Origin: Acidimicrobiaceae bacterium
GTDB taxonomy: Bacteria > Actinomycetota > Acidimicrobiia > Acidimicrobiales > RAAP-2
DNA length: 61,806 bases
Direction of reading: 5' to 3'
Assembly (NCBI GenBank): GCA_003133685.1
Contig: PKYQ01000016.1
Coordinates: 19,669 to 81,474 of the forward strand
Positions within the stretch are counted from its first letter, which is position 1; the number at the start of each line of letters is the position of its first letter. Below, piece after piece: positions 35,021-42,873 of this stretch. The notes beneath the pieces are model-generated. The model saw only the letters and a program-made list of their open reading frames with translations. It was not told the origin of the DNA and did no database searches. Both the position numbers and the translations under genes were made by a program.

Positions 35021-37014
35021 TGCCCGTTCGCTACGGCTACCGTCGCCTCGGCGATGACGATGACTTCAACGATCTGGACGTCGAAGAGATGCTGCGGATG
35101 TTGGCCGATGACTTCATGGAGAACGGCGACCTGGAAGAGGCGATGGACCGACTGCTTCGCGAGGGCTACACGACGGCTGACGGTGAACGCATTGAGGGAC
35201 TTCGTGACCTGCTCGAACAGGCGAGGGCGAAGCGTCGTGAACTCGAACAGCAGGCCGACCCCGACGGCGAAATGCAGCGCTACCGCGATTGGTTGAACGA
35301 CATCGAAACGACGGAGGACGCCGAACTCGATGACCTGCTCGCCGAGGCCGAGGCCTCCGACGACGAACGACGCAAAGAGGTCACGCGCGACCTGGTCGAT
35401 CAGAACAAGATGCAACGGGACCTGATGAGTGACCGCATCGGTGAGCGCCTCGGTGACTATCAGAACTACGAGTTCGTTTCCAGCGAAGCCCGGGAGCAGT
35501 TCGAGCAACTGATGGCCGAGTTGGAACGAGACGTTCTCAACACGTACTTCGAGAAGAGCAAGGAGATGATGGGTCGACCGGACCCGGAGGAACTGGCGCG
35601 CACGCGCGACATGATGGACGCGCTCTCCACGATGATCGAACAGGATCGACGCGGCGAGGATCTCGATCCGACCTTCGATGATTTCATGGAGAAGTTCGGT
35701 GACTTCTTTCCCGGCGCCGAGAGTCTCGAGGACGTCGTGCGCATGATGGCCGAACGCGCCGCGGCGGCCGAGGCGATGTTCAACTCGCTCTCACCCGATC
35801 AGCAGAGTGAGTTGCGTTCGATGTTCGCCGGGATGATGGAGAACATGGAGCTGAACTTCTCGCTGAACCGATTGGTGTCGAACCTGCGCATGGCGACGCC
35901 CGACATCGACTGGAACCGCGCGCACCGGATGCGCGGCGACGACGGTTCGCCCTTCGCCGACGCGGCCTCGATTGCGGAACAGTTGGGTCAATTGAAGGGA
36001 TTGGAGGAGTTCCTCGGCCAGGCCAGCGCCGCCCAGGGGTTGCCCGAGGTCGACGTCGAGGCCGTTCGGCGCAACCTCGGCGATGACGCGGCGCGCCACG
36101 TCGTGCGTTTGCAAAAGGCCCTGCAGGGGCTCAAGGATCAGGGCTTCGTCGATCGTCAGGGTCGTCAACTCCACCTCACGCCCAAGGGAGTTCGCCAAAT
36201 CGGCCAACAGGCCCTGCGCGACCTCTTCACCCAGTTGCGCGATTCGCCGACACTCGGCATGCACCGTGTCGCGAGCGTGTCGCGTGGGGGAGACCGCGAG
36301 GAGACGTCCAAACCCTGGCAGCCCGGTGAGCCGTTCGCGTTGAACCTTCCGAAGACCCTGCGCAACGCCGTCCTACGTCAGGGCCCGGGCACACCCGTGA
36401 AGCTGCACGCCGATGACTTCGAGGTCGAGGAGTTCGAGTCGACGCGCCGCTCGGCCACGGTCTTCGCCATCGACCTCTCACTCTCAATGGCGATGCGCAG
36501 CAATCTGGTCCCGGCGAAGAAGATGGTGCTCGCCCTCACGTCACTGATTCGATCGAAGTTCCCGCGCGACTTCGTCGCGGTCGTCGGCTTCGGCGAGACG
36601 GCCCAGGAACTCAAGATCGAAGACGTTCCAGCGCTCACCATCGACTACGCCTACGGCACCAACCTCCAGCACGCCCTGGCCCTCAGCCGTCACCTCATGC
36701 GCAATGAACGCGGCGAGCGTCAGATCGTGGTCGTTACCGACGGCGAACCGACGGCCCACTTGCTCGACAACGGCGAGCCCTTCTTCGCGTGGCCGCCGGT
36801 GCGCGAGACCCTGGAAAAGACGATGGCCGAAGTCCTTCGCTGCACTAAGGCCGATATCACCATCAATACCTTCGCTCTGGACATCGAGCGAAGCCAGTTT
36901 CCGTTCGTGGAACAGATCGCCAAGGTCAACGGAGGAAGGCTCTTCTACACCGACGTCGACGATCTCGGTTCGTACGCACTCGACGACTTTGTGAAGCACC
37001 GCCGCGCCGGCTAA
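35020..37014 (+). CDS. VWA-domain protein, partner of the upstream AAA+ ATPase
   Basis: 664 residues. The first about 270 are highly charged and helical (repeated E/D/R/M-rich segments, likely coiled coil). The last about 180 are a VWA domain with a complete MIDAS: DLSLS in VFAIDLSLSMAMRSN (about residue 487), a Thr in YAYGTNLQHAL, and VVTDGEPTAH. Fold, order and one-base overlap with the ATPase gene match MoxR-VWA modules, in which the VWA protein binds the client. Cytosolic; no signal or membrane helix. Confidence 0.85.
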   Translation: MPVRYGYRRLGDDDDFNDLDVEEMLRMLADDFMENGDLEEAMDRLLREGYTTADGERIEGLRDLLEQARAKRRELEQQADPDGEMQRYRDWLNDIETTEDAELDDLLAEAEASDDERRKEVTRDLVDQNKMQRDLMSDRIGERLGDYQNYEFVSSEAREQFEQLMAELERDVLNTYFEKSKEMMGRPDPEELARTRDMMDALSTMIEQDRRGEDLDPTFDDFMEKFGDFFPGAESLEDVVRMMAERAAAAEAMFNSLSPDQQSELRSMFAGMMENMELNFSLNRLVSNLRMATPDIDWNRAHRMRGDDGSPFADAASIAEQLGQLKGLEEFLGQASAAQGLPEVDVEAVRRNLGDDAARHVVRLQKALQGLKDQGFVDRQGRQLHLTPKGVRQIGQQALRDLFTQLRDSPTLGMHRVASVSRGGDREETSKPWQPGEPFALNLPKTLRNAVLRQGPGTPVKLHADDFEVEEFESTRRSATVFAIDLSLSMAMRSNLVPAKKMVLALTSLIRSKFPRDFVAVVGFGETAQELKIEDVPALTIDYAYGTNLQHALALSRHLMRNERGERQIVVVTDGEPTAHLLDNGEPFFAWPPVRETLEKTMAEVLRCTKADITINTFALDIERSQFPFVEQIAKVNGGRLFYTDVDDLGSYALDDFVKHRRAG

Positions 37015-37036
37015 ACCACTTATACACCTTGATCAG

Positions 37037-37100
37037 GTAATTACACATTTCCATTTGCTTTTTGTCACGTTTACCGTCACAATGACATGGTTGTAATTAC
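37037..37100. promoter_or_regulatory. Paired GTAATTAC palindromes upstream of whiB
   Basis: GTAATTACA (37037-37045) and TGTAATTAC (37092-37100) are inverted copies, each containing the 8-bp palindrome GTAATTAC, with 46 bases between. Between them lie GTCACGTTTAC and GTCACAATGAC, a degenerate direct repeat. The AT-rich stretch stands out from the surrounding sequence and ends 36 bases before the GTG of the WhiB gene. Probable operator pair of that gene. Confidence 0.45.
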
Positions 37101-37136
37101 ATGGGTGGCGAAAACCACTGGGGGAAGGAATCAACC

Positions 37137-37412
37137 GTGGAAATCGTGGAATTGATGAGCGGCATGGAAGATCGCGGATGGCAAGCACGGGCGAACTGCA
37201 TGGGCGTCGACCCTGATCTCTTCTTTCCCGAGCGCGGCGCGTCGACTCGAGAAGCCAAGGAGGTCTGTCGCGGCTGCGTGGCGCGTGAGGACTGCCTCGA
37301 GTACGCCCTCGACAACGGTGAGAAGTTCGGCATCTGGGGCGGCATGAGCGAGCGAGAGCGTCGCCGACTGCGTCGTGCGCGCGCTATTGAGCGTCGCGCC
37401 CAGGCCAGCTGA
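37137..37412 (+). CDS. WhiB-family iron-sulfur regulator (WhiB2-like)
   Basis: 91 residues from the GTG at 37137, which has AAGGA 7 bases upstream; an ATG at 37101 in frame would add 12 residues but has no ribosome-binding site and abuts the palindrome. Four cluster cysteines: C21 (ARANCMG), C44, C47 (VCRGC) and C53 (EDCLEY); then FGIWGG turn and the basic tail RERRRLRRARAIERR. This spacing fits WhiB proteins that bind 4Fe-4S and act with the primary sigma factor. The short N terminus and NGEKFGIWGGMSERERRRLRR resemble WhiB2/WhmD, involved in division. Confidence 0.9.
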   Translation: MEIVELMSGMEDRGWQARANCMGVDPDLFFPERGASTREAKEVCRGCVAREDCLEYALDNGEKFGIWGGMSERERRRLRRARAIERRAQAS

Positions 37413-37413
37413 G

Positions 37414-38226
37414 TTACAGACGACTCTCAATCGTCTGATCTTCACTCAATCCGAGTTGGGCCCATCGCCGTCGGTCGACGGCGTCGAGTACTGCGAACGG
37501 CACGAGTCCCACGAGCTCGGCGCGAACTATCTCGCCCCCTTCGGGTAGTCGCGCCGCCACTTCGTCGTAGACGACCGACGGGCCAATGACCATCGGGTCG
37601 ATCAGATTACAACTGACCTGCGTGAACTCGCCCGCGCGAAAGGCGAGCGAGCGAACTTCACTTCGTCGAACCGCTTTGGCGAGTGCGCGGGTCTCATCTC
37701 TGGAGACGTCGGAGAGCCAGATATTCCACGCGACCAGAATCGGTCGTGCGCCCACGGCGACGGCACCGAGCTTCGGTGACGCCGAGGTCGCTCCGAAGTC
37801 GGGGGAAAGACCGTCGAATGCGCGCCGGCGCACGTCGGGAAGCGTTCGGATGACGCCGTCAACTGGTCCGTAGAGGAACGTCGGGACCCCGAAGGTTTCG
37901 CTGATCCATTGGGCTGTACGGTCGCGCAGTTCCAACGCTCGGGCTGGTTCTACCGGCGCCAACGCCACGAAGGGCACGACGTCGACGACGCCAAATCTCG
38001 GGTGGACGCCTTCGTGGAGGCGTAGGTCCAGGGCGTCATATGACGCGCTGATGAGCGCGTGAACGTCCCGGCTCAGTGGCTCAGGATCGTTGATGAGGGT
38101 GAAGACCGAGCGATTGTGGAACTCGTCGGCGTGCAGGTCGCGCAGCGAAGGACCGCCCGCCGCGCGTAAATCGCTTAGGAGTTCGAGGTTACGGCCCTCG
38201 GAGATATTGATGACACACTCGAGCAC
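37414..38226 (-). CDS. ftcD: Glutamate formimidoyltransferase (FTCD N-terminal type)
   Basis: 270 residues matching the formiminotransferase domain: starts MLECVINISEGRNLELL, then LHADEFHNRSVFTLIND with a histidine equivalent to the catalytic His, HEGVHPRFGVVDVVPFVAL, and QVSCNLIDP. It transfers the formimino group of N-formimino-L-glutamate to tetrahydrofolate, feeding one-carbon metabolism. No cyclodeaminase domain is present. It lies about 4 kb from hutGHUI, 12 bases after a whiB gene on the same strand, and converges with the other whiB gene with only one base between stops. Confidence 0.85.
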   Translation of the reverse strand: MLECVINISEGRNLELLSDLRAAGGPSLRDLHADEFHNRSVFTLINDPEPLSRDVHALISASYDALDLRLHEGVHPRFGVVDVVPFVALAPVEPARALELRDRTAQWISETFGVPTFLYGPVDGVIRTLPDVRRRAFDGLSPDFGATSASPKLGAVAVGARPILVAWNIWLSDVSRDETRALAKAVRRSEVRSLAFRAGEFTQVSCNLIDPMVIGPSVVYDEVAARLPEGGEIVRAELVGLVPFAVLDAVDRRRWAQLGLSEDQTIESRL

Positions 38227-38238
38227 GCGAGTGACGTA

Positions 38239-38490
38239 CTACGAAGCGTCAGAGTTGAATACGCGACGACGACGACGCTCGCGAAGGATGCGACGACGCT
38301 CGCGTTCTGAGCAGCCGCCCCAGATGCCGTGGTCTACGTGATTCTCGAGTGCGTACTCGAGGCACTGGCTCGCCACGGGACAGGTGGCGCAGATTCGTTG
38401 CGCAATGATCACCCCGACGCCATCTCGCGGGAAGAATGTTCCCGCTGGGTATTCGCGGCACTTACCGTCTGCCATCCATTCGGTAGTCAT
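38239..38490 (-). CDS. WhiB-family iron-sulfur regulator
   Basis: 83 residues from the ATG at 38490, which has AGGGG about 6 bases upstream; the GTG at 38496 is too close to that site. Cysteines C11 (DGKCREY), C34, C37 (ICATCPVA) and C43 (SQCLEY), then HGIWGGCSERERRRILRERRRRR. The residues PVASQCLEYALENHVDHGIWGG are close to the WhiB1/WhiB4-type central part. An additional Cys follows the GIWGG turn. Role inferred: redox- or NO-responsive transcription factor bound to sigma A. Probably co-transcribed with ftcD. Confidence 0.88.
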   Translation of the reverse strand: MTTEWMADGKCREYPAGTFFPRDGVGVIIAQRICATCPVASQCLEYALENHVDHGIWGGCSERERRRILRERRRRRVFNSDAS

Positions 38491-38517
38491 GCTCACCCCC
38501 TAGGCGGTCTCTCTATC

Positions 38518-38592
38518 TCACAGTAGCGACACTTTATGTGACAAACCGATAACGAAAGGCTCATTTGTTCACAAGCCGATGGTTACCATACT
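38518..38592. promoter_or_regulatory. Regulatory candidates between whiB and the 38700 gene
   Basis: TCACA (38518-38522) and TGTGA (38537-38541) are outward-facing half-sites like those bound by CRP/FNR proteins, and GTGACAAA (38538-38545) with TTTGTTCAC (38564-38572) form an imperfect inverted repeat. On the plus strand TTGTTC (38565-38570) and CATACT (38587-38592), spaced 16 bases, could be a promoter for the gene at 38700. Regulation of WhiB1 by a CRP protein is known in mycobacteria; here it is only suggested. Confidence 0.3.
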
Positions 38593-38699
38593 CCTCACAG
38601 ACTGCTGTAAGCCCTTTCAAAGACAAGGACTCGAAGAACCGCCCAGATTCAGTCATTAGACTGGCTTTCCGAATGAATTGCCACACCTAAAGGAGCACC

Positions 38700-38978
38700 G
38701 TGAGCCAGGTCCCAACCCCGGAGACCACCGAAGTCGTCGACCCGGTCGGTCACGTTCAGGTCATCTACCTCGGGCCCGTCGCGCCTCACTGGGAGTGCCG
38801 CATGGTCTTCGGCGACGAAGAGCAGATCCAGGCGTTCGTCGACCGCGTGGACGCCCGGTTGCGCTTCTTGCCACCCCACGACCCGCAGTTCCGACGCAAC
38901 CGCGAACGCGTGAACCGCGACGCCGAACGAGAGAACCTGCTCGTCGAGTGGAACCTCGGGTACGAAGAAGAGAGTTAG
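38700..38978 (+). CDS. Small conserved-looking hypothetical protein
   Basis: 92 residues, mostly charged, no signal peptide or membrane helix. Not a family I recognise. VQVIYLGPVAPHWECRMVFGDE has the look of a beta-hairpin, followed by an amphipathic helix (EQIQAFVDRVDARLRFL) and a charged C-terminal helix rich in R, N and E. AAGGAG four bases before the GTG is a strong ribosome-binding site, so expression is likely. Its stop overlaps the stop of the converging DUF2342 gene. Confidence 0.65.
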   Translation: MSQVPTPETTEVVDPVGHVQVIYLGPVAPHWECRMVFGDEEQIQAFVDRVDARLRFLPPHDPQFRRNRERVNRDAERENLLVEWNLGYEEES

Positions 38979-40096
38979 GCGAGGGGCGAGTTCGTCACTC
39001 GCTCGTACCACGTGTTCGGGTCCGTAAGTTCGGCCGCACTCGGTAGACCGTCCACGCGAAGTAGTGCGTCAAAGACTCGCAGCGAGTGTTCCTTCGAAAG
39101 CGTGTCGACGAACGCCGCCGCCTGATCGTGATGTTCACCTTGCGTTGAGATTCCAAAGAGTGCCGCGGCGGCGTCTTCACCACGCGCGTCACTGCGACGG
39201 TGTCGTTGGTAGGCCTCGACGAGCGCGGGACGCGGTCCGAGAATCGCCTCGGTGATCTGGTGGGCGGCCGATTCGAAAAAGGCCAGGAGCACACTCGCCG
39301 CCGCATTGATCGCGCGCGTGGCGTCAGTCTCTTCGGGCATCTCGATACCGTCGAGCAGCGATTCGGGGTTCTCCATGATTCCCGCGATGTCGTCGGGATT
39401 GATCATCGATTGCAGGCGTGAGAGCAGGTCGCCCTGGGCCTTCGTGGACTCGTGCACCGTGTCAATCAAGAGCGCGCGTAGGGCGTCGCCGGTCCCGGGC
39501 TGGGTCAGAACCAATGACGCGAGGAACTCCAGCGCGAGGGCGAAGACGTAGACCTCGTCGTGTTCGAGCGACCAGGATTCGGCGAAGTTCGCGAGGTTGT
39601 TCACGACGATCTGGCGTTCGGCGTCAATGCGGGGCAGGGGCAGCGCGGCGAGTGACCACGCGCGCTCAGAGAAGTGACCGGCGACCGAGCCGATCTGGAA
39701 TCCCGAGAACAGGGGACCGAGCGTCGCGGCCATCTGGGCCATCATCTGGTTCTCACCGAGGTCGAGACTTTCGCCGATGGCGGCGCCGCTCGAGACCATC
39801 GGTTCTATGAGCGGACGCCACTGGGTGAGGGCCGCGATCGTGAGTGCGGAGCGGTTGACCGCGACCACCGACGCGTCGATCGAGACGCCGAGCAGCGAGT
39901 CCACGTGACGCGCGACGAGCGGCGCGAGTTCCTCGATTCGTTGGCGCTCGATCGGCCGTGGATTGGGGTCGCTGTCGTCGCCTCGAGCGATGTTCAAGGC
40001 CAACTGCGTCGCGGTCGTGAACCAGGCGTCCGGTCCTTGCTGGCCGAGCATGGAGAAAATGTCGCCGAACATGCCGCCGAAGGGATTGTCACTCAT
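38975..40096 (-). CDS. DUF2342 family protein lacking the HExxH motif
   Basis: 373 residues. The N terminus MSDNPFGGMFGDIFSMLG and the following helical architecture with PMVSSGAAIGESLDLG, AATLGPLFSGFQIGSVAGHFSERA and an LP-region match the actinobacterial zinc-metalloprotease-like DUF2342 family (F420-associated TIGR03624 relatives). In that family a HEVTH-type motif follows an LPL...W segment; here the corresponding helix reads EVYVFALALEFLASL, so the metal ligands are absent and peptidase activity is unlikely. In mycobacteria a DUF2342 gene neighbours ylbL-like and UPF0182 genes, as here. A leaderless promoter sits at its start. Confidence 0.7.
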   Translation of the reverse strand: MSDNPFGGMFGDIFSMLGQQGPDAWFTTATQLALNIARGDDSDPNPRPIERQRIEELAPLVARHVDSLLGVSIDASVVAVNRSALTIAALTQWRPLIEPMVSSGAAIGESLDLGENQMMAQMAATLGPLFSGFQIGSVAGHFSERAWSLAALPLPRIDAERQIVVNNLANFAESWSLEHDEVYVFALALEFLASLVLTQPGTGDALRALLIDTVHESTKAQGDLLSRLQSMINPDDIAGIMENPESLLDGIEMPEETDATRAINAAASVLLAFFESAAHQITEAILGPRPALVEAYQRHRRSDARGEDAAAALFGISTQGEHHDQAAAFVDTLSKEHSLRVFDALLRVDGLPSAAELTDPNTWYERVTNSPLA

Positions 40097-40102
40097 AGTG
40101 AC

Positions 40103-40131
40103 ATTTTAGAGCGCGCAGGCGAGCGTCATGT
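40103..40131 (-). promoter_or_regulatory. Candidate leaderless promoter of the DUF2342 gene
   Basis: Minus-strand ATGACG (40131-40126), 17 bases, TAAAAT (40108-40103), then exactly 6 bases to the ATG at 40096. The -10 box overlaps the TAA stop of the upstream gene. No Shine-Dalgarno sequence is present. Confidence 0.45.
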
Positions 40132-41182
40132 CGGTGTGGTGAACGGTGGTGTTGCGCACGAACGTGACGTGGGCCACGCTGAAGGCCGGTGTCAGGTACA
40201 GCGCGGTGTCGAGGGCGTCGAAGGTCTCGGTCGCCCTGCCGTTCAACGCCGTGATGACGTCGCCCTTCTTCAGCTGCCACTGCGCTGGGCTTTTGGGAAT
40301 GACACGAGAGACCGTCACGCCGCCGCCTTGCGCGGTCAAACCGACGATGCCGAGGCTCGCGTGACAGCCGCGACCGGTCGCGACGATGTAGGCGATGCGC
40401 GCGACGAACTGGGCCGAGTACCAGCGGTGGTCCGTGGAGAGAACCGCGACGACCTGGCCGCCCTGATTGACGGCAATGGCGTCGACGAAGCTATTGAGAT
40501 TGGCGTCGGATTTCGTCGAGAGATAACTGATGACGCCGGTCGCGTCGCTCTCGGGATCGCCGAGAATCGTGTTCGCCCACGCGTACTGCGGCGGCTTCGT
40601 CGAACTGTTCAAGATGGGCGACACCGCGACGACCCATTTGCTCGCGGGCAACGGCGCGAAGCTCAATGCGCGAATGTGGCGACCGAGGCGCACGATCGAA
40701 AAGCCCATCACCTGGTCACGTCCGACCCAGTGCACGGGAAAGTTGACGTCATCCGGCGTCGAACCGGTGATGAGCGCGTTGGAAGGTATCTGCGTGGTGG
40801 TGACGGCGAGATTGTGGGGCAGCACCATGGCGGCGACGACGTCGACGTGGCCCGGCGTCGAGATCGAGAGGTCTACCGTCTCGGCCGCGGCTGTTCGAGA
40901 GTTCGACGGAAGTTGGTTGAGCGATTGGGCCAGGTGCGGCGTCGCGGGGGGATCACTCGATTGTGTGAGGTACAAACCGGCCGATCCGACAACCAGCGCG
41001 ACCGCCATGAGAGCGGCCACGGCGCGGGCCGCGGGCGACTTAATCGGCCAGATCTGATGGGTCCGGAGCTTCTCGAAACTCGGCAATTCACTCGGGTGAA
41101 CCCACTCGCGCTCGCCCGTCGGCGGCGGCTTTGCGTGCGCGCGTCGACGACGCCACCAATCCGCTCGTCCCCGACTCTCCAC
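40106..41182 (-). CDS. Membrane-anchored trypsin-fold/PDZ protein without catalytic triad
   Basis: 358 residues: a basic cytosolic N terminus (about 1-48), one transmembrane helix (AARAVAALMAVALVVGSAGLYL), a long extracellular part and a C-terminal PDZ domain (GIVGLTAQGGGVTVSRVIPKSPAQW, then KKGDVITALNGRATETFDALD). Length and layout are those of HtrA/DegP-like proteases. The trypsin part keeps strand-like blocks (HNLAVTTTQIP, VVAVSPILN) but I find no GNSGGP serine motif; its place reads AVNQGGQVVAVLST, with no Ser. The catalytic His is also not evident. Probably a non-enzymatic binding protein. TAGCCT ends 7 bases before the GTG. Confidence 0.65.
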   Translation of the reverse strand: MESRGRADWWRRRRAHAKPPPTGEREWVHPSELPSFEKLRTHQIWPIKSPAARAVAALMAVALVVGSAGLYLTQSSDPPATPHLAQSLNQLPSNSRTAAAETVDLSISTPGHVDVVAAMVLPHNLAVTTTQIPSNALITGSTPDDVNFPVHWVGRDQVMGFSIVRLGRHIRALSFAPLPASKWVVAVSPILNSSTKPPQYAWANTILGDPESDATGVISYLSTKSDANLNSFVDAIAVNQGGQVVAVLSTDHRWYSAQFVARIAYIVATGRGCHASLGIVGLTAQGGGVTVSRVIPKSPAQWQLKKGDVITALNGRATETFDALDTALYLTPAFSVAHVTFVRNTTVHHTDMTLACAL

Positions 41183-41239
41183 TCATTGAAGGCTAGTTAC
41201 CACCAGTAGGCGTATTGGGTCGCCCTAACATCGTTAACC

Positions 41240-42244
41240 ATGGCATTAGACGTCGCGCTCGACATCGGCACCTCGAACACGCGTCTCGCCACCACTGATC
41301 GAGGAATCGTTTTTGACGAACCGACGATGGTCGCGATCGATACCAACTCCGGGCGCGTCATCGAGCTCGGCCACGGTGCGCTCGACATGGTCGCGCGCAC
41401 CCCGCGCCACGTGGTCGTCTTTCGACCACTCGCCCAAGGAGCCACGGTCGACTTTGACGTGACTTCACGCCTCATCGCCGGCCTGTTTGACCGAGCCGGT
41501 GTCTCGAAGATGAGTCGGGCCCGCGTTGTCATGAGCGTGCCCTCGCTGGCGACGTCGATCGAGCGACGGGCCCTGCGTCAGGCGGCTATCCAAGCGGGCG
41601 CGCGCGAGGCGACGTTGATCGAAGCGCCCATCGCGGCGGCGATCGGAATGGGACTACCGGTTCAGGACCCGATCGGTTCGGCCGTGACGGTGCTCGGTGC
41701 CGGAGCGAGCGAGGCCGCGATCATCTCACTCGGTGGCATCGTCACGGGCAGTGCTCGACGACTGGGCGGCAACGACCTCGACGCCGCGATCGCGACGTCA
41801 CTTCGGATTCAACTCGGCGTCGTCGTCGCGCCGGCGGTGATCGAAAGCTTGAAGTTCGCTCTCGCTTCCGCGCTCGGACGAACGAAGGGCCGTTCGGAAG
41901 TCGTGCTGGCACGAACAGTCGACCGTGGTGACCTCGTCGAGATTGACGTCGACGCCGATCTCGTGAACGCGGCCGTCTTAGAGGTCGTCACGACCACGGT
42001 GCGCATGATTCAAGAGTGTCTCGGGGACGCGCCGCCGGACCTTTCCCAAGACGTCAGTGCTCGAGGACTGACGTTGGCGGGAGCTCACGCGCAGTTGAGT
42101 GATTTCGCCGAACTCATAGCCACGCACACCGGCGTCGCGGTCTCCGTCGCCGAGGAGCCGAACACGGTCGTCATTCGTGGACTTCGACTCTGTCTCGAAG
42201 AGATGTCCTCGCTGCACTCGCTCTATCGTGACGCCGATCGTTAA
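41240..42244 (+). CDS. mreB: MreB-like actin-family protein
   Basis: 334 residues with the actin-fold nucleotide motifs: phosphate 1 ALDIGTSNTRLATT, the RARVVMSVPSLATSIERRALRQAA stretch and EAPIAAAIGMGLPV of MreB, phosphate 2 VTVLGAGASEAAIISLGGIV, and adenosine motif LTLAGAHAQLSDFAELI. MreB directs lateral wall synthesis in rods. The protein is a little short, deviates in phosphate 2 (usually D-I-G-G), and there is no mreC, mreD or rodA next to it, so it may be an MreB paralogue with another role. Overlaps the converging HEAT-repeat gene by 4 bases. Confidence 0.8.
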   Translation: MALDVALDIGTSNTRLATTDRGIVFDEPTMVAIDTNSGRVIELGHGALDMVARTPRHVVVFRPLAQGATVDFDVTSRLIAGLFDRAGVSKMSRARVVMSVPSLATSIERRALRQAAIQAGAREATLIEAPIAAAIGMGLPVQDPIGSAVTVLGAGASEAAIISLGGIVTGSARRLGGNDLDAAIATSLRIQLGVVVAPAVIESLKFALASALGRTKGRSEVVLARTVDRGDLVEIDVDADLVNAAVLEVVTTTVRMIQECLGDAPPDLSQDVSARGLTLAGAHAQLSDFAELIATHTGVAVSVAEEPNTVVIRGLRLCLEEMSSLHSLYRDADR

Positions 42245-42873
42245 TCGTCGTCACGACCGAGTTGGTTGACGGCCGCTCGAACCTGCCAGTCACGATCTTC
42301 GCTCGCGCGCGCGAGTGCTTCGTCGATGTCGGGTCCCTCGAAGTTCGACAGTGCGACGATGGCACGTCGTCGCACTGGTGGTTTGTCATCGAGCGCGCCA
42401 AGGATCGCCGGACGAGCCCGGTCGTCACCAATGGCACCAAGCGCCGCGATTGCGGATTCGCGACACCGCGCGTCCTCGTGACTCGTCGCAATGACGCACA
42501 GCTTCTCGACGGCCCCAACGAAGAGGTGCTCACCGAGCGCGAAGACGGCACCGTCAACGACGAGCGCGTCGTCATCATCGAGACAGCGCAGCAGCGCTTC
42601 GAAGATGTGCTCGTCGTCCAATTCCGCGTGAGCGATCTGATTCAATGCCTCACGTCGAACGTCGACGTCCACGTCGCTCAGGGCGCGCAGCCAGTCATCG
42701 GGGGTGACGAGGTTCTGGCGAACCATTCCACGAAGCGCCAGGATCCGATGTCGAGGGATCGGGCTTTGCGTGTTGGCGCGCAGGACATTGGCAAAGTCGT
42801 CACCTAATGCGAAGCCGGCCCGCAATAGTGATTCGTCAATGCTCTCCGCTAGCGTTGATTCATCACCTTGCAT
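42241..42873 (-). CDS. HEAT-repeat protein
   Basis: 210 residues composed of repeated helical pairs: HRILALRGMVRQN, DVDVRREALNQIAH, DALVVDGAVFALGEHL, DARCRESAIAALGAIGDD, PPVRRRAIVALSNFEG and DRDWQVRAAVNQLGRDD. The motif V/CRRxAIxALxxI repeated about every 31-33 residues is that of PBS-lyase/HEAT repeats. Such proteins are scaffolds for protein binding. Cytosolic. Its start overlaps the start of the divergent PDZ-Lon gene, so the two cannot have ordinary separate promoters in between. Confidence 0.82.
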   Translation of the reverse strand: MQGDESTLAESIDESLLRAGFALGDDFANVLRANTQSPIPRHRILALRGMVRQNLVTPDDWLRALSDVDVDVRREALNQIAHAELDDEHIFEALLRCLDDDDALVVDGAVFALGEHLFVGAVEKLCVIATSHEDARCRESAIAALGAIGDDRARPAILGALDDKPPVRRRAIVALSNFEGPDIDEALARASEDRDWQVRAAVNQLGRDDD

